Assembly: GCF_015668515.1 (NCBI RefSeq) | Contig: NZ_JADPFO010000008.1 | Span: 1 to 64,000 of the forward strand | Direction: 5' to 3' | DNA: 64,000 nucleotides | DNA from: Paraclostridium tenue | GTDB taxonomy: Bacteria > Bacillota > Clostridia > Peptostreptococcales > Peptostreptococcaceae | Shown here: piece after piece, positions 35,661 through 45,363 of the stretch | Layout: each line of letters begins with the position of its first letter | Position numbering within the stretch: the first letter of the stretch is position 1 | Notes under the pieces: model-generated | Databases searched by the model: none | What the model was told of the DNA's origin: nothing | The model's input: only the letters and a program-made list of their open reading frames with translations | Made by a program: the position numbers and the translations under genes

Positions 35661-38600
35661 ATGAACGATATTTTTATATCTCCTTTGCAAAATTCTAAAG
35701 AATATAAAGACATATTAAGTAACATAGAAAATATTAAGGGAACACTACTTATAAATGGTTTATTACAACCTCAAAAACCAAATATAGTGTACTCTTTATT
35801 TAATGATTTAAAAAGACAGGTTTTATATATTGCTAATACTGATTTAGAAGCTAAAAAAGTATATGAAGATTTATATTTTTATATGAAAGATAAAGTTGAT
35901 TATTTAAGTTCTCAAGATATATACTTTTATCATTTAGATGCAAAGGATAGAAATGAAGAAGCTAGAAAGTTAAAAGTATTACTAAGGATGATAAGTAAAG
36001 AAAATACAGTTATAGTTACATCTGTTGAAGCTATTCTTAGTAAATATGTGCCAAAGGAAATTTTAAAAAAGAGTATATTCACTTATAAAATAGGTGATAT
36101 CATCGATGTAGAAAATTTATCTAAAAAACTAGTTAATTTAGGATATGAAAGAGTATCTAAAATTGAAGGATTTGGACAATTTAGCATTAGAGGTGGAATA
36201 ATAGATATATTTTCATTAGAGTATGATACTCCTATTCGTATAGAGTTATTTGATGATGAGATTGAATCGATAAGAACATTTGATGTATTTACTCAAAAAT
36301 CTATAAAGAAGATAAAAAAATGTACAATAACTCCATCAAGAGAGTATATATATCCAGAAAGTATAGATGAATCTGTAGAAAGAATTAAAAAAGATACTAA
36401 TGATTTTACAGATGATGATGTACATAGAAATATTGAAAATGTAGCATCTTCAACATATTTCGAAGGTGTGGAAAATTATATAGATTATATGTATACGGAT
36501 GAAAACAAAAGTATATTTACTTACTTAAAAGATGATGCAATTATATTTGTAAATGATATTTCTAGATTAAAGGAAAGATGTGAAAACTATATATCTGAGT
36601 TTAAGGAGAATTATAAATTAAACTTAGAAAGAGGTTTAGCATTAAAGCAACAAGGTAATCTTTTATATCATTATTCTGATTTAGAATACTTAATTGATGG
36701 TAAAAAATTAATTTTAAATATGTTGTTAACTAAATCTATAAATGACTTTAGTGTGGCATCTATAGTTAATTTTGAAAGTAGAGAAGTTCCATCATTTAAT
36801 GGGAAGTTAGATATTCTTGCAGAAGAATTAAATAGATTGAAATATAATGGCCATAAAGTTGTTTTAGCTACAAATACTTATGATAGAGCTAAAAAGTTAA
36901 ATAAAGAGCTTTTAAATCTAGGTATAGAAAGTGTTTTAACAAGAAAAAGAGATATAGAGATACACTCATCTCAAGTTGTTATAGTTGTGGGTAATATAAC
37001 ATCAGGATTCCAATATAAATCTATAAAATTTGATGTTATAACAGATAAAGAAATGATAGGTTCTAATAAAAGAGCTAAAACATCTAAATCTAAAAAATTT
37101 AATAAAGGTCAAAAAATAGAAACATTTTTAGACCTGAATGTTGGAGATTATGTTGTTCATGAAAATAGTGGTGTTGGTAGGTATGTAGGTATAGATCAAT
37201 TAACTGTAAATGGAGTTAAAAAAGACTATATGAGAGTTGTTTACCAAGGTGGAGATAACCTGTATGTTCCAATAGATCAAATGGATAAAATTCAAAAGTT
37301 TATAGGAGCAGACACTGAAAAGGTAAAATTAAATAAGCTTGGAAGTAGCGAATGGGCAAAAGCAAAAGCTAAAGTAAAAAAAGAAATAGAAGATATGACC
37401 AAAGATTTAGTAGAACTATATGCTAAAAGAGAAAAGATAAAAGGATATAAATTCTCTAAAGATAAGTTATGGCAAAGTGAATTTGAAACTTTATTCCCAT
37501 ATCAAGAAACAGATGATCAATTAAAAGCTATAGAAGAAACTAAAAAAGATATGGAATCAAATAAAGTAATGGATAGACTTATATGTGGAGATGTTGGATA
37601 TGGAAAGACTGAAGTAGCTATAAGAGCTATTTTTAAAGCTTGTATGGATCAAAAACAAGTTGCTGTACTTGTTCCAACAACTATTCTTGCTCAGCAACAT
37701 TATAACACTTTTAAATCAAGATTTGAAAATTATCCAATAAGAGTTGAAGTTTTAAGTAGATTTAAAACTCCTAAAGAGCAAAAACAAATTATAGAGGATG
37801 CTAGAAAAGGTTTAGTAGATGTAATAATAGGTACTCATAGAATTATATCTAAAGATATAGAACTTCCTAATTTGGGATTAGTAGTTATTGATGAGGAGCA
37901 AAGATTTGGCGTAAAACACAAAGAATCTTTAAAGAAGATAAAATCTACAGTAGATGTATTAACATTATCAGCAACACCTATACCTAGAACTCTTCATATG
38001 TCACTAAGTGGAATAAGAGATATGAGTGTTATAGAAGAACCTCCTCAAGAGAGATATCCAGTTATAACTTATGTTGTTGAAGGTAAAGAAAGTATAATAC
38101 AAGATGAGATAGAAAGAGAAATAGCTAGAGGTGGACAGGTATTCTTTGTTTACAATAGAGTTGAAAGAATAGATGAAATGGCTAGTATGATACAAAGATT
38201 AGTTCCAGATGCAAAAATAGCAGTAGCACATGGAAGGATGACTGGCAAGGAACTAGAAAATATAATATTAGGATTTTTAAATAAAGAGTATAATGTACTT
38301 GTTTGTACAACAATAATAGAAACAGGTATGGATATATCAAATGCTAATACTATGATTGTATATGATGCAGATAAAATGGGATTAGCACAACTTTATCAAT
38401 TAAGAGGAAGAGTTGGAAGAAGTAATAGGCAAGGTTATGCATATTTCATGTATGAAAAAGATAAAGTATTAAGTGAAATAGCAGAAAAAAGATTAAAGGC
38501 AATAAGAGAATTTACTGAATTTGGTTCAGGATTTAAGATAGCTATGAGAGATTTAGAAATAAGAGGTGCGGGTAACATTTTAGGACCTCAACAACATGGA

Positions 38601-39062
38601 CACATGGCAGTCATTGGATATGATTTATACGTAAAAATGCTAAATGATGCAATAAGAAAAGTTAAAGGTGAGGTAGTAGAAAAAGAAATAGATGTAGAAG
38701 TTGATTTACCTGTAAATGCATATATACCTGATAGCTATATAGAAGATGAAATTATAAAAATTGAAATGTATAAAAAAATTGCATCTATAGAGAATGAAGA
38801 AGATATGAAGGATATAAAAGAAGAATTAGAAGATAGATTTTCAGATATACCTAAATCTGTTAATGCCCTAATATCTATAGCATACATGAAGACCTTATGC
38901 AAAAAGTTAGGTATAGAAAAAATTAGGATGTTAAAAGATGAAGTAATACTTCTTCCTTTAACAAGATATAGAACTAAGGAAAAAAATGGGTATAAGATAA
39001 TAGATGAGTTAAAAAATATACTTGAACAAATGTGTATGAGTAAAAATCAAAAAAATAATTAG
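35661..39062 (+). CDS. mfd: Transcription-repair coupling factor
   Basis: A 1133-residue ATP-dependent translocase that pushes stalled RNA polymerase off DNA and recruits UvrA. Domains in order: UvrB-like D1 (~1-300, IRGGIIDIFS near 180), linker, the RNAP-interacting CarD-like domain (LNVGDYVVHENSGVGRYVGIDQL, ~490-515), RecG-like helicase (Walker A GDVGYGKTEVA ~643, box II VIDEEQRFG, TLSATPIPRTL, LRGRVGRSN), TRG motif region and a C-terminal TRCF domain. Length is standard. SD AGGGGGG. It follows pth by 20 bp, the conserved pair. Confidence 0.97.
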   Translation: MNDIFISPLQNSKEYKDILSNIENIKGTLLINGLLQPQKPNIVYSLFNDLKRQVLYIANTDLEAKKVYEDLYFYMKDKVDYLSSQDIYFYHLDAKDRNEEARKLKVLLRMISKENTVIVTSVEAILSKYVPKEILKKSIFTYKIGDIIDVENLSKKLVNLGYERVSKIEGFGQFSIRGGIIDIFSLEYDTPIRIELFDDEIESIRTFDVFTQKSIKKIKKCTITPSREYIYPESIDESVERIKKDTNDFTDDDVHRNIENVASSTYFEGVENYIDYMYTDENKSIFTYLKDDAIIFVNDISRLKERCENYISEFKENYKLNLERGLALKQQGNLLYHYSDLEYLIDGKKLILNMLLTKSINDFSVASIVNFESREVPSFNGKLDILAEELNRLKYNGHKVVLATNTYDRAKKLNKELLNLGIESVLTRKRDIEIHSSQVVIVVGNITSGFQYKSIKFDVITDKEMIGSNKRAKTSKSKKFNKGQKIETFLDLNVGDYVVHENSGVGRYVGIDQLTVNGVKKDYMRVVYQGGDNLYVPIDQMDKIQKFIGADTEKVKLNKLGSSEWAKAKAKVKKEIEDMTKDLVELYAKREKIKGYKFSKDKLWQSEFETLFPYQETDDQLKAIEETKKDMESNKVMDRLICGDVGYGKTEVAIRAIFKACMDQKQVAVLVPTTILAQQHYNTFKSRFENYPIRVEVLSRFKTPKEQKQIIEDARKGLVDVIIGTHRIISKDIELPNLGLVVIDEEQRFGVKHKESLKKIKSTVDVLTLSATPIPRTLHMSLSGIRDMSVIEEPPQERYPVITYVVEGKESIIQDEIEREIARGGQVFFVYNRVERIDEMASMIQRLVPDAKIAVAHGRMTGKELENIILGFLNKEYNVLVCTTIIETGMDISNANTMIVYDADKMGLAQLYQLRGRVGRSNRQGYAYFMYEKDKVLSEIAEKRLKAIREFTEFGSGFKIAMRDLEIRGAGNILGPQQHGHMAVIGYDLYVKMLNDAIRKVKGEVVEKEIDVEVDLPVNAYIPDSYIEDEIIKIEMYKKIASIENEEDMKDIKEELEDRFSDIPKSVNALISIAYMKTLCKKLGIEKIRMLKDEVILLPLTRYRTKEKNGYKIIDELKNILEQMCMSKNQKNN

Positions 39063-39076
39063 AAAGGGTGATTAAA

Positions 39077-40072
39077 GTGAAAAAAATAGTATCATTGCTA
39101 ATGGTAATTATGTTAGGAATAGGTATGACTGCTTGTGGATCAAAAAAACCTGTGGCAGTTGTAAACGGAGTAGATATATCTGCAGATGACTTTAAGAAAA
39201 CTGTTGCTACTTATAAAGAATCTATTTCAAAAATGTATGGTAAAGATTTATGGGATCAAGAAATAAAAAAAGGTGTAAAATACAAGGATGAAATGAAAAA
39301 AGCTATTTTACAACAAATGATACAAGAACAAGTAGTTTATCAAGAGGCTAAGAAAGAGAAGTTAGAAGCTAAGCAATCAGAAGTAGATAAACAATTTAAG
39401 CAATTAAAAGAAAGTATAAAAAAAGATAAAGACTATGAAAAATTCCTTAAAGATAATGATATTGATGATGAATTTTTAAAATCTCAGTTAACTAAAGATA
39501 TAACAATACAAAATTTTAAAAATAATTTTGATAAGAATACTAAAATAACTGAAGCAGAAATGAAAAAATATTATGAGGAAAATAAAAATAATTATGTAGA
39601 TGATGAGGTGAAAGCATCTCATATATTAATATCAACAGTAGATCAAAAAACTAATAAGCCATTTTCTGAAGAAAAGAAAAAAGAAGCTAAGAAAAAAGCA
39701 GAGGAAGTGTATAAAAAGGTTAAAGCTGGAGATGATTTTTCTAAATTAGCTAAAGAATATTCTGATGATAAAAGTTCTGCAGTTAATGGAGGAGATTTAG
39801 GATTTTTCTCAAAAGGTCAAATGGTTCCAGAATTTGAAAAAGCTGCATTTGGAATGGACAAAGGTGAAATATCTGATATAGTTGAATCTCAATTTGGATA
39901 TCATATAATAAAAGTTACTGATAAAAAATACAAAGAATATACTTTTGATGAAGTGAAAAACAATATAAAACAAAACTTATTATATAAAAAATATACTGAG
40001 AAAGTTAATGAATTAGTTAAAAAAGCTAAAATAGAAAAAAATGAAGAAGAAGCTTTAAAGATTAATGCATAA
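39077..40072 (+). CDS. prsA: PrsA/SurA-like peptidyl-prolyl isomerase lipoprotein
   Basis: A ~331-residue parvulin-type foldase on the outer face of the membrane. The signal peptide MKKIVSLLMVIMLGIGM ends in lipobox MTAC. A helical SurA-like N-region (~35-180) precedes the parvulin domain, KASHILISTVDQKT ... GGDLGFFSKGQMVPEFEKAAF ... SQFGYHIIKVT. The start is GTG at 39077, with AAAGGGTG six bases ahead; GTG 39068 overlaps that SD. It follows mfd by 14 bp. Confidence 0.93.
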   Translation: MKKIVSLLMVIMLGIGMTACGSKKPVAVVNGVDISADDFKKTVATYKESISKMYGKDLWDQEIKKGVKYKDEMKKAILQQMIQEQVVYQEAKKEKLEAKQSEVDKQFKQLKESIKKDKDYEKFLKDNDIDDEFLKSQLTKDITIQNFKNNFDKNTKITEAEMKKYYEENKNNYVDDEVKASHILISTVDQKTNKPFSEEKKKEAKKKAEEVYKKVKAGDDFSKLAKEYSDDKSSAVNGGDLGFFSKGQMVPEFEKAAFGMDKGEISDIVESQFGYHIIKVTDKKYKEYTFDEVKNNIKQNLLYKKYTEKVNELVKKAKIEKNEEEALKINA

Positions 40073-40073
40073 G

Positions 40074-40111
40074 AAAAACCTATACCATTTGGAATGGTAT
40101 AGGTTTTTTTG
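40074..40111 (+). terminator. Intrinsic terminator
   Basis: AAAAACCTATACCATT / AATGGTATAGGTTTTTTT, a near-perfect long stem. Confidence 0.92.
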
Positions 40112-40173
40112 CATATTTTTCTTGGCATTGGTAAAAATAAACTCAAAGTTACTAATGGAGGTATTAATCTGAT

Positions 40174-40713
40174 ATGAGAGCTACAGGAATAGTTAGAAGA
40201 ATAGATGACCTTGGAAGAGTTGTTATTCCAAAGGAAATAAGAAAGACATTAAGAATCAGAGAAGGAGATCCTTTAGAGATCTTTACTGCAAAAGATGGTG
40301 AAGTTATATTAAAAAAATATTCTCCAATAGGAGAATTAAATGAATTTTCACAAGAGTATGCAGAAACATTAGGTGAAACACTTGGACATGGAGTTATAGT
40401 AACAGATTTAGATTCAATAATAGCTGTATCTAAATTACCTAAAAAAGATTATAAAGAGAAAAGCATAAGTAAAGAATTAGAAGAGCTTATAGAAAATAGA
40501 GTATCTAATCATGTTAAAGATAATAAATTAATATCTTTACACAGAGATGATTCAATGGATTATAAATCACAAATAATAATCCCTATAATAAGTTCTTCGG
40601 GTGATTGTATAGGATCTATATGCTTAGTAGCTAAAGAAGCGTCAGGGCTAAGTGAAAGTGATGAAAAGTTATTGAAGGTAGCAGCTAATTTTTTAGGTAA
40701 GCAAGTTCAATAA
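40174..40713 (+). CDS. spoVT: Stage V sporulation protein T, copy 1
   Basis: A 179-residue SpoVT: an N-terminal AbrB-type swapped-hairpin DNA-binding domain (MRATGIVRRIDDLGRVVIPKE) and a C-terminal GAF domain (residues ~55-179). It tunes sigma-G-dependent forespore genes. The AbrB core IRKTLRIREGDPLEIF is intact. SD GGAGG stands about a dozen bases upstream, slightly far. A second, very similar copy follows immediately. It sits between prsA and spoVB as in Bacillus and Clostridioides. Confidence 0.95.
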   Translation: MRATGIVRRIDDLGRVVIPKEIRKTLRIREGDPLEIFTAKDGEVILKKYSPIGELNEFSQEYAETLGETLGHGVIVTDLDSIIAVSKLPKKDYKEKSISKELEELIENRVSNHVKDNKLISLHRDDSMDYKSQIIIPIISSSGDCIGSICLVAKEASGLSESDEKLLKVAANFLGKQVQ

Positions 40714-40722
40714 TATAAACTG

Positions 40723-40751
40723 GACTCATAATGGAATTATGAGTCTTTTTA
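40723..40751 (+). terminator. Intrinsic terminator between the two spoVT copies
   Basis: GACTCATAAT GGA ATTATGAGTC is followed by TTTTT. The copies are separate transcription units. Confidence 0.9.
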
Positions 40752-40844
40752 GCATTAATTGGTAATTACTCTAAATTATTGAAATTAGTGGAGTTTATAT
40801 GATATATTATTGTCTATTACATGACATTAAAAGGAGGAGATCCT

Positions 40845-41411
40845 ATGAGTAAATTAAAAGATTCATCTAGTATGAAAGCTACGGGGATAGTTAGAAGAAT
40901 CGATGATCTTGGAAGAGTGGTTATTCCCAAAGAGGTAAGAAAGACATTAAGGATTAGAGAAGGAGATCCTTTAGAAATTTTTACTGCAAATGATGGTGAA
41001 GTAATATTAAAAAAATATTCTCAAATAGGAGAGCTTAATGAATTTTCACAAGAGTATGCAGAAGCTTTAGGGGAAACACTTGGTCATGGAGTTATAGTAA
41101 CAGATTTAGATTCAATAATAGCTGTATCTAAATTACCTAATAAATACTATAAGAAAAAAAGTATAAGTAAAGAATTGGAATCTCTTATGAAAAAAAGAGA
41201 ATCTATTCATGTTAAAGATAATAAATTAGTATGTTTAAGTGAAGATGATCCTATGAACTATACATCTCAAATAATAATGCCAATAATAAGTTTTTCAGGT
41301 GATTGTATAGGATCTATATGTCTAGTATCTAAAGACAAAGTAGAATTAAATGAAAGTGATGAAAAAATCCTAAAAGTAGCAGCTAATTTTTTAGGAAAAC
41401 AAGTTCAATAA
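40845..41411 (+). CDS. SpoVT paralogue, copy 2
   Basis: A 188-residue tandem paralogue of spoVT with nine extra N-terminal residues (MSKLKDSSS) before MKATGIVRRIDDLGRV. By eye about 30 of 179 aligned residues differ, mostly in the GAF domain at the region corresponding to 95-130 and 150-160; the AbrB domain is nearly identical. The start is at 40845, with AAGGAGGAG ahead. The upstream ATG at 40821 has no SD. It has its own terminators on both sides. It could form heteromers with copy 1 or answer a different ligand. Confidence 0.93.
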   Translation: MSKLKDSSSMKATGIVRRIDDLGRVVIPKEVRKTLRIREGDPLEIFTANDGEVILKKYSQIGELNEFSQEYAEALGETLGHGVIVTDLDSIIAVSKLPNKYYKKKSISKELESLMKKRESIHVKDNKLVCLSEDDPMNYTSQIIMPIISFSGDCIGSICLVSKDKVELNESDEKILKVAANFLGKQVQ

Positions 41412-41416
41412 TTTTT

Positions 41417-41446
41417 AAAAGACCCACATTTGTTAGGGTCTTTTAA
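41417..41446 (+). terminator. Intrinsic terminator
   Basis: AAAAGACCC ACATTTGTTA GGGTCTTTT. Confidence 0.85.
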
Positions 41447-41529
41447 AGTTTATATGGTAATATATTGAATCCATAATAGCATATATGTTATATTAGAATT
41501 TGTTATATAACATGATATGGGGGGTATTT

Positions 41530-43155
41530 ATGGGTAATAATAATGGGAAAGATTCGTTCTTGAAAGGGGCTTTGATACTGGGGTTAGCAGGAATACTTGT
41601 TAAGATAATTGGAGCATTTTTTAGGATACCTCTGGGGAATTTAATTGGTGCAGAGGGTATGGGTTATTACCAAGCGGCATATCCTGTGTACACTTTGTTT
41701 TTAACTTTGGCAACAGCGGGATTTCCAACAGCTTTAGCTAAGTTAGTATCGGAAAAGATGGCTATAGGAGATTATAAGGGAGCACATAAGGTATTTAAGG
41801 TATCTTATTCCGTATTAGCTATAACTGGTTTTATAGCATTTTGTATATTTTTCTTTGGAGCAGATTTTATAGTAAATGATATAATGGAAAATCCGGGAGC
41901 GAAATATGCTATGCTAGCAATATCACCGGCTCTTTTATTTGTTCCAGTGATGTCTTCTTATAGAGGATATTTCCAAGGAAGAAGGGAAATGACTCAAATA
42001 GCTATTTCTCAAATAAGTGAACAACTTTTTAGAGTAGTTTTAGGGATAACTCTTGCATACTTTCTTATGTATAAGTGGGGTGCAAACCCTGGGCCAGAAC
42101 AAGGTGCAGCAGGAGCGATAATGGGTGCTACTATAGGTGCTATAGCATCAATTATATATTTAATAATTGCTTATTTAGTTAAATTAAAAACTATAAAAAG
42201 AGAAATAAAAATAAGTAAAAAATTTAAAGAAGAAAGTATAGCTAGAATATTGAAAAAGTTACTGGTAGTAGCTGTTCCTATAACTATAGGAGCGTCTGTT
42301 ATGCCACTTGTAAATATGATAGATAACGTTATTGTTATAAGACGGTTAATTGAAGCTGGATTTACTCAAACTCAAGCAAATGTAATGTTTGGACAATTAA
42401 CTGGAATGGCTATGGCTATAATCAACTTACCATCTGTTATAACTGTAGCTATGAGTATGAGCTTAGTTCCGACTATATCTCAAGCTTATGCAGTAGGAAA
42501 TAGGATTAAAGCAATAAAAGAAACTAAGAGTGCTATAAAGATAACGCTAATGATTGTTTTACCAGCAGCCTTTGGAATAGCATCATTAGCACATCCTATA
42601 ATGAAACTTTTATATCCTGGAGAACCAGCTACAGTAGGGACTATACTATTAGTTCTTGCTCCTTGTATAGTATTTTTAGGATTAATACAAAGTTTAAATG
42701 GGATACTTCAAGGTATGGGAAAACCAATGGTTCCAGTGATATGTTTGGTTATAGGCATGGTATTTAAAGTAGTTATAAGTTATACATTGACAGCTATACC
42801 ACAAATAAATGTTATAGGTTCTGCATTAGGGACTTTAACAGCTTATTTTGTAGCTAGTATGCTTGAATTAATTTACATAAAAAAGGCAATGAAAATGAAG
42901 TTGTCGAAGATGGAATTTTTTATAAAGCCGTTGTTAATAGTAATTACTATGTTTATAGTGGTTAAGTTAAGTTTTACATTTATAATAGGAATATTAGGTA
43001 ATACTTTATCTACTATACTAGCCATAGCAATTGGAGCGATAGTTTATATATTGGCTACATTTACTTTAGGTGGTATAAAGAAAGAAGAATTATTAAGTAT
43101 GCCTAAAGGAGATAAAGTATATAAAGTTCTTAGAAAATTAAAAATTATGAAGTAA
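41530..43155 (+). CDS. spoVB: MOP-superfamily lipid flippase, SpoVB family
   Basis: A 541-residue polytopic protein with about 14 membrane helices of the MATE/MOP (polysaccharide flippase) fold. It begins SFLKGALILGLAGILVKIIGAFFRIPLGNLIGAEG, as in SpoVB/YkvU. PVMSSYRGYFQGRREMTQIAISQISEQ near residues 140-165 is conserved. Family members flip lipid-linked cell-wall precursors, and SpoVB acts in spore cortex synthesis. The start is at 41530, with GGGGGG before it; upstream ATGs lack SD. Following spoVT as in other sporeformers supports the call over the vegetative Amj/MurJ roles. Confidence 0.88.
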   Translation: MGNNNGKDSFLKGALILGLAGILVKIIGAFFRIPLGNLIGAEGMGYYQAAYPVYTLFLTLATAGFPTALAKLVSEKMAIGDYKGAHKVFKVSYSVLAITGFIAFCIFFFGADFIVNDIMENPGAKYAMLAISPALLFVPVMSSYRGYFQGRREMTQIAISQISEQLFRVVLGITLAYFLMYKWGANPGPEQGAAGAIMGATIGAIASIIYLIIAYLVKLKTIKREIKISKKFKEESIARILKKLLVVAVPITIGASVMPLVNMIDNVIVIRRLIEAGFTQTQANVMFGQLTGMAMAIINLPSVITVAMSMSLVPTISQAYAVGNRIKAIKETKSAIKITLMIVLPAAFGIASLAHPIMKLLYPGEPATVGTILLVLAPCIVFLGLIQSLNGILQGMGKPMVPVICLVIGMVFKVVISYTLTAIPQINVIGSALGTLTAYFVASMLELIYIKKAMKMKLSKMEFFIKPLLIVITMFIVVKLSFTFIIGILGNTLSTILAIAIGAIVYILATFTLGGIKKEELLSMPKGDKVYKVLRKLKIMK

Positions 43156-43174
43156 TATATGTATACATATATGC

Positions 43175-43217
43175 AAATAAAGGAAATACTTATATAGGGT
43201 AATTTCCTTTATTTTTA
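43175..43217 (+). terminator. Intrinsic terminator
   Basis: AAATAAAGGAAAT and ATTTCCTTTATTT flank a 13-nt loop, followed by TT. Confidence 0.8.
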
Positions 43218-43238
43218 CAACAAGAAGGAGCTTTTTAT

Positions 43239-44690
43239 ATGGGAAAAATAACTATAGTAGGTCTTGGACCTGGAGAATATTCTTTAATAAGTAAAGGTGC
43301 TTTAGATGCCTTAAAAAATAATTCTAGAATATTTTTAAGAACAGAAAAACATCCTATAATGGATAAGTTAAAAGATGAAATAAAATACACATCATTAGAT
43401 TATTTTTACAATGAAGATGAAGATTTTGAGAATGTCTATAATAAAATATCTAATTTTATCATAGAAGAATCTAATAAAGGAGATCTTGTGTATGTAGTTC
43501 CTGGGCATCCTAGGGTCGCAGAAAAGACTGTAAGTATTATTAGTAGCATTGCCAATACAAAGGGTATAGAGGTAGATACAATAGCTTCTATGAGCTTTGT
43601 AGATGCTATGTTTAACTACTTAGAAGTTGATCCGTCAGAAGGATTTAAATTAGTTGATGCATTTGAGATTGAAAATAGCTATATAGATACGAATACTAGC
43701 ATGATAATAACTCAAATTTATGATAGATTTATAGCTTCAAACGTAAAATTATCACTTATGGAGTATTATGATGATGAGCAAGAAGTATGTATAGTAAAAG
43801 CAGCAGGTGTTAAAAATCTAGAAAGTAAGAAATATGTTAAGTTATATGAATTAGATAGAAATGAAAATGATTTTGACTATCTTACTAGCTTATATATACC
43901 AAAGTCTGAGAAGATTACGTATAATAAAGTAAAAGATTTAGAAGATATAGTGGAGAGATTAAGAGGTAAAGATGGATGCGAATGGGATCAAAAGCAAACT
44001 CATAAATCTCTTAAAGCTCATATAATTGAAGAAGCTTATGAATTAGCACAAGCTATAGACAATGATGATATTGACGAGATGATAGAAGAATTAGGAGATA
44101 TATTACTACACGTAGTGTTCCATTCTCAAATAGGTAAAGAAGAAGGATATTTTGATTTAAAGGAAGTAATAAAAACAGTTTGTGAAAAATTAGTATTTAG
44201 ACATCCTCATGTATTTAAAAATGAAACTGTAGACATGAATACATATGACAAAAAATGGGAAGATTTAAAAAAGGAAGAAAAAGGTGAAACTACAATAACA
44301 GAAGGTTTAAGAAGAATTCCACCTAGTTTACCAGCTTTAACAAAAGCTAAAAAAGTACAGTATAAGGCAGCTTTAGTAGGGTTTGACTGGGATAATATAG
44401 AAGATGTATTTAAAAAAATTGTAGAAGAATATAAAGAATTACTTGACGAACACAAACAAGGAAATATAAAATACATAAAGGAAGAACTAGGAGATTTACT
44501 ATTCTCAATAGTCAACCTTGCTAGATTTTTAGATATAAATCCAGAAGAAGCATTGAATCTAACTACTGAAAAATTCATAAATAGATTTGAGTTTATAGAA
44601 AATAGTGCTATAAGTTTAAATAAGAATTTAGAAGATATGACATTAGAAGAAATGGATGATTTATGGAATGAATCCAAAAATAAGCAGTAA
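43239..44690 (+). CDS. mazG: Bifunctional tetrapyrrole-methylase-domain / MazG pyrophosphohydrolase (YabN)
   Basis: A 483-residue fusion: residues 1-~220 are a tetrapyrrole methylase-like domain (ITIVGLGPGEYSLISKGAL; VYVVPGHPRVAEKT), and ~225-483 hold two MazG repeats (RLRGKDGCEWDQKQTHKSL, HIIEEAYELAQAID, EELGDILLHVVFHSQI, then the second EELGDLLFSIVNLARF). MazG hydrolyses non-canonical NTPs. The fusion is the standard Firmicutes YabN form. SD AAGGAG. It precedes hup as in Bacillus. Confidence 0.95.
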   Translation: MGKITIVGLGPGEYSLISKGALDALKNNSRIFLRTEKHPIMDKLKDEIKYTSLDYFYNEDEDFENVYNKISNFIIEESNKGDLVYVVPGHPRVAEKTVSIISSIANTKGIEVDTIASMSFVDAMFNYLEVDPSEGFKLVDAFEIENSYIDTNTSMIITQIYDRFIASNVKLSLMEYYDDEQEVCIVKAAGVKNLESKKYVKLYELDRNENDFDYLTSLYIPKSEKITYNKVKDLEDIVERLRGKDGCEWDQKQTHKSLKAHIIEEAYELAQAIDNDDIDEMIEELGDILLHVVFHSQIGKEEGYFDLKEVIKTVCEKLVFRHPHVFKNETVDMNTYDKKWEDLKKEEKGETTITEGLRRIPPSLPALTKAKKVQYKAALVGFDWDNIEDVFKKIVEEYKELLDEHKQGNIKYIKEELGDLLFSIVNLARFLDINPEEALNLTTEKFINRFEFIENSAISLNKNLEDMTLEEMDDLWNESKNKQ

Positions 44691-44715
44691 ATAAAAGGTA
44701 TTTCGTTAAAAATCT

Positions 44716-44752
44716 AGAATTTTATTTAATATCTAGTATAAAATTCTATAAT
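44716..44752 (+). promoter_or_regulatory. Dyad overlapping a candidate hup promoter
   Basis: AGAATTTTA (44716-44724) and TAAAATTCT (44739-44747) form an inverted repeat that touches a TATAAT at 44747-44752. The -35 is poor. It may be an operator or a mazG terminator-like stem. Confidence 0.4.
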
Positions 44753-44776
44753 ATAAACTTTTAGGAGGTAAGAACC

Positions 44777-45055
44777 GTGAACAAAGCTGAATTAGTAGCA
44801 AAAATGGCAGAAAAAAGTGAATTAACAAAGAAGGAAGCGGAAGCAGCATTAAATGCTTTCATGAAGTCTGTAGAAGAAGCATTAGTAGAAGGTGAAAAAG
44901 TTCAATTAGTAGGATTTGGAACTTTCGAAACTAGAGAAAGAGCAGCAAGACAAGGAAGAAACCCAAGAAACCCAGAAGAAGTTATAGATATACCAGCTTC
45001 TAAAGCGCCAGTTTTCAAAGCTGGAAAAGGATTAAAAGATATAATAAATGGATAA
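44777..45055 (+). CDS. hup: HU family DNA-binding protein
   Basis: A 92-residue histone-like [27 protein letters not shown] at the start, [23 protein letters not shown] in the DNA-wrapping beta-arms, and [17 protein letters not shown] at the end. It compacts the nucleoid as a dimer. Start is GTG (44777) with AGGAGG seven bases before. It is separated from rqcP by a terminator, so its abundant transcript mostly ends there. Confidence 0.97.
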   Translation: MNKAELVAKMAEKSELTKKEAEAALNAFMKSVEEALVEGEKVQLVGFGTFETRERAARQGRNPRNPEEVIDIPASKAPVFKAGKGLKDIING

Positions 45056-45069
45056 TTTTATTTATATTT

Positions 45070-45097
45070 AAAAGTGTGGATATTCCACACTTTTTGT
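45070..45097 (+). terminator. Terminator between hup and rqcP
   Basis: AAAGTGTGG ATATT CCACACTTT followed by TTG. Confidence 0.85.
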
Positions 45098-45117
45098 GTA
45101 TAAGGAGGATTAAAAAT

Positions 45118-45360
45118 ATGAGATTAGATAAATTCTTAAAAGTTTCAAGAATCATAAAAAGAAGAACAGTTGCTAAAGAAGCTTGTGATAAAGGTATTGT
45201 AACTATAAACGGAAAAGTAGCAAAATCATCATCAGAAGTAAATGTAGGAGATTTACTTGAAATTCAATTTGGTGAGAAACTAATGAAATTTAAGATAAGA
45301 GAAATAAAAGAGCATGTATTAAAAAATGATGCGAAAGAAATGTTCGAGATAATAGAATAA
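45118..45360 (+). CDS. rqcP: S4-domain RNA-binding protein RqcP (YabO)
   Basis: An 80-residue single S4 domain: MRLDKFLKVSRIIKRRTVAKEACDKG with the S4 signature VNVGDLLEIQFG. In Bacillus, RqcP works with RqcH on the 50S subunit to add poly-Ala tails to stalled nascent chains. The start is at 45118, with AAGGAGG ahead; an earlier in-frame ATG (45076) lies before the SD. It is followed by the yabP occlusion hairpin. Confidence 0.93.
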   Translation: MRLDKFLKVSRIIKRRTVAKEACDKGIVTINGKVAKSSSEVNVGDLLEIQFGEKLMKFKIREIKEHVLKNDAKEMFEIIE

Positions 45361-45363
45361 ATT

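Noticed and set aside
44207-44677. 156-aa minus-strand frame inside mazG, and similar ones at 53273-53761, 46654-47100 and 57019-57447
   Set aside because: They are Ser/Ile/Phe-rich shadows of well-supported plus-strand genes, without SD or recognisable domains.
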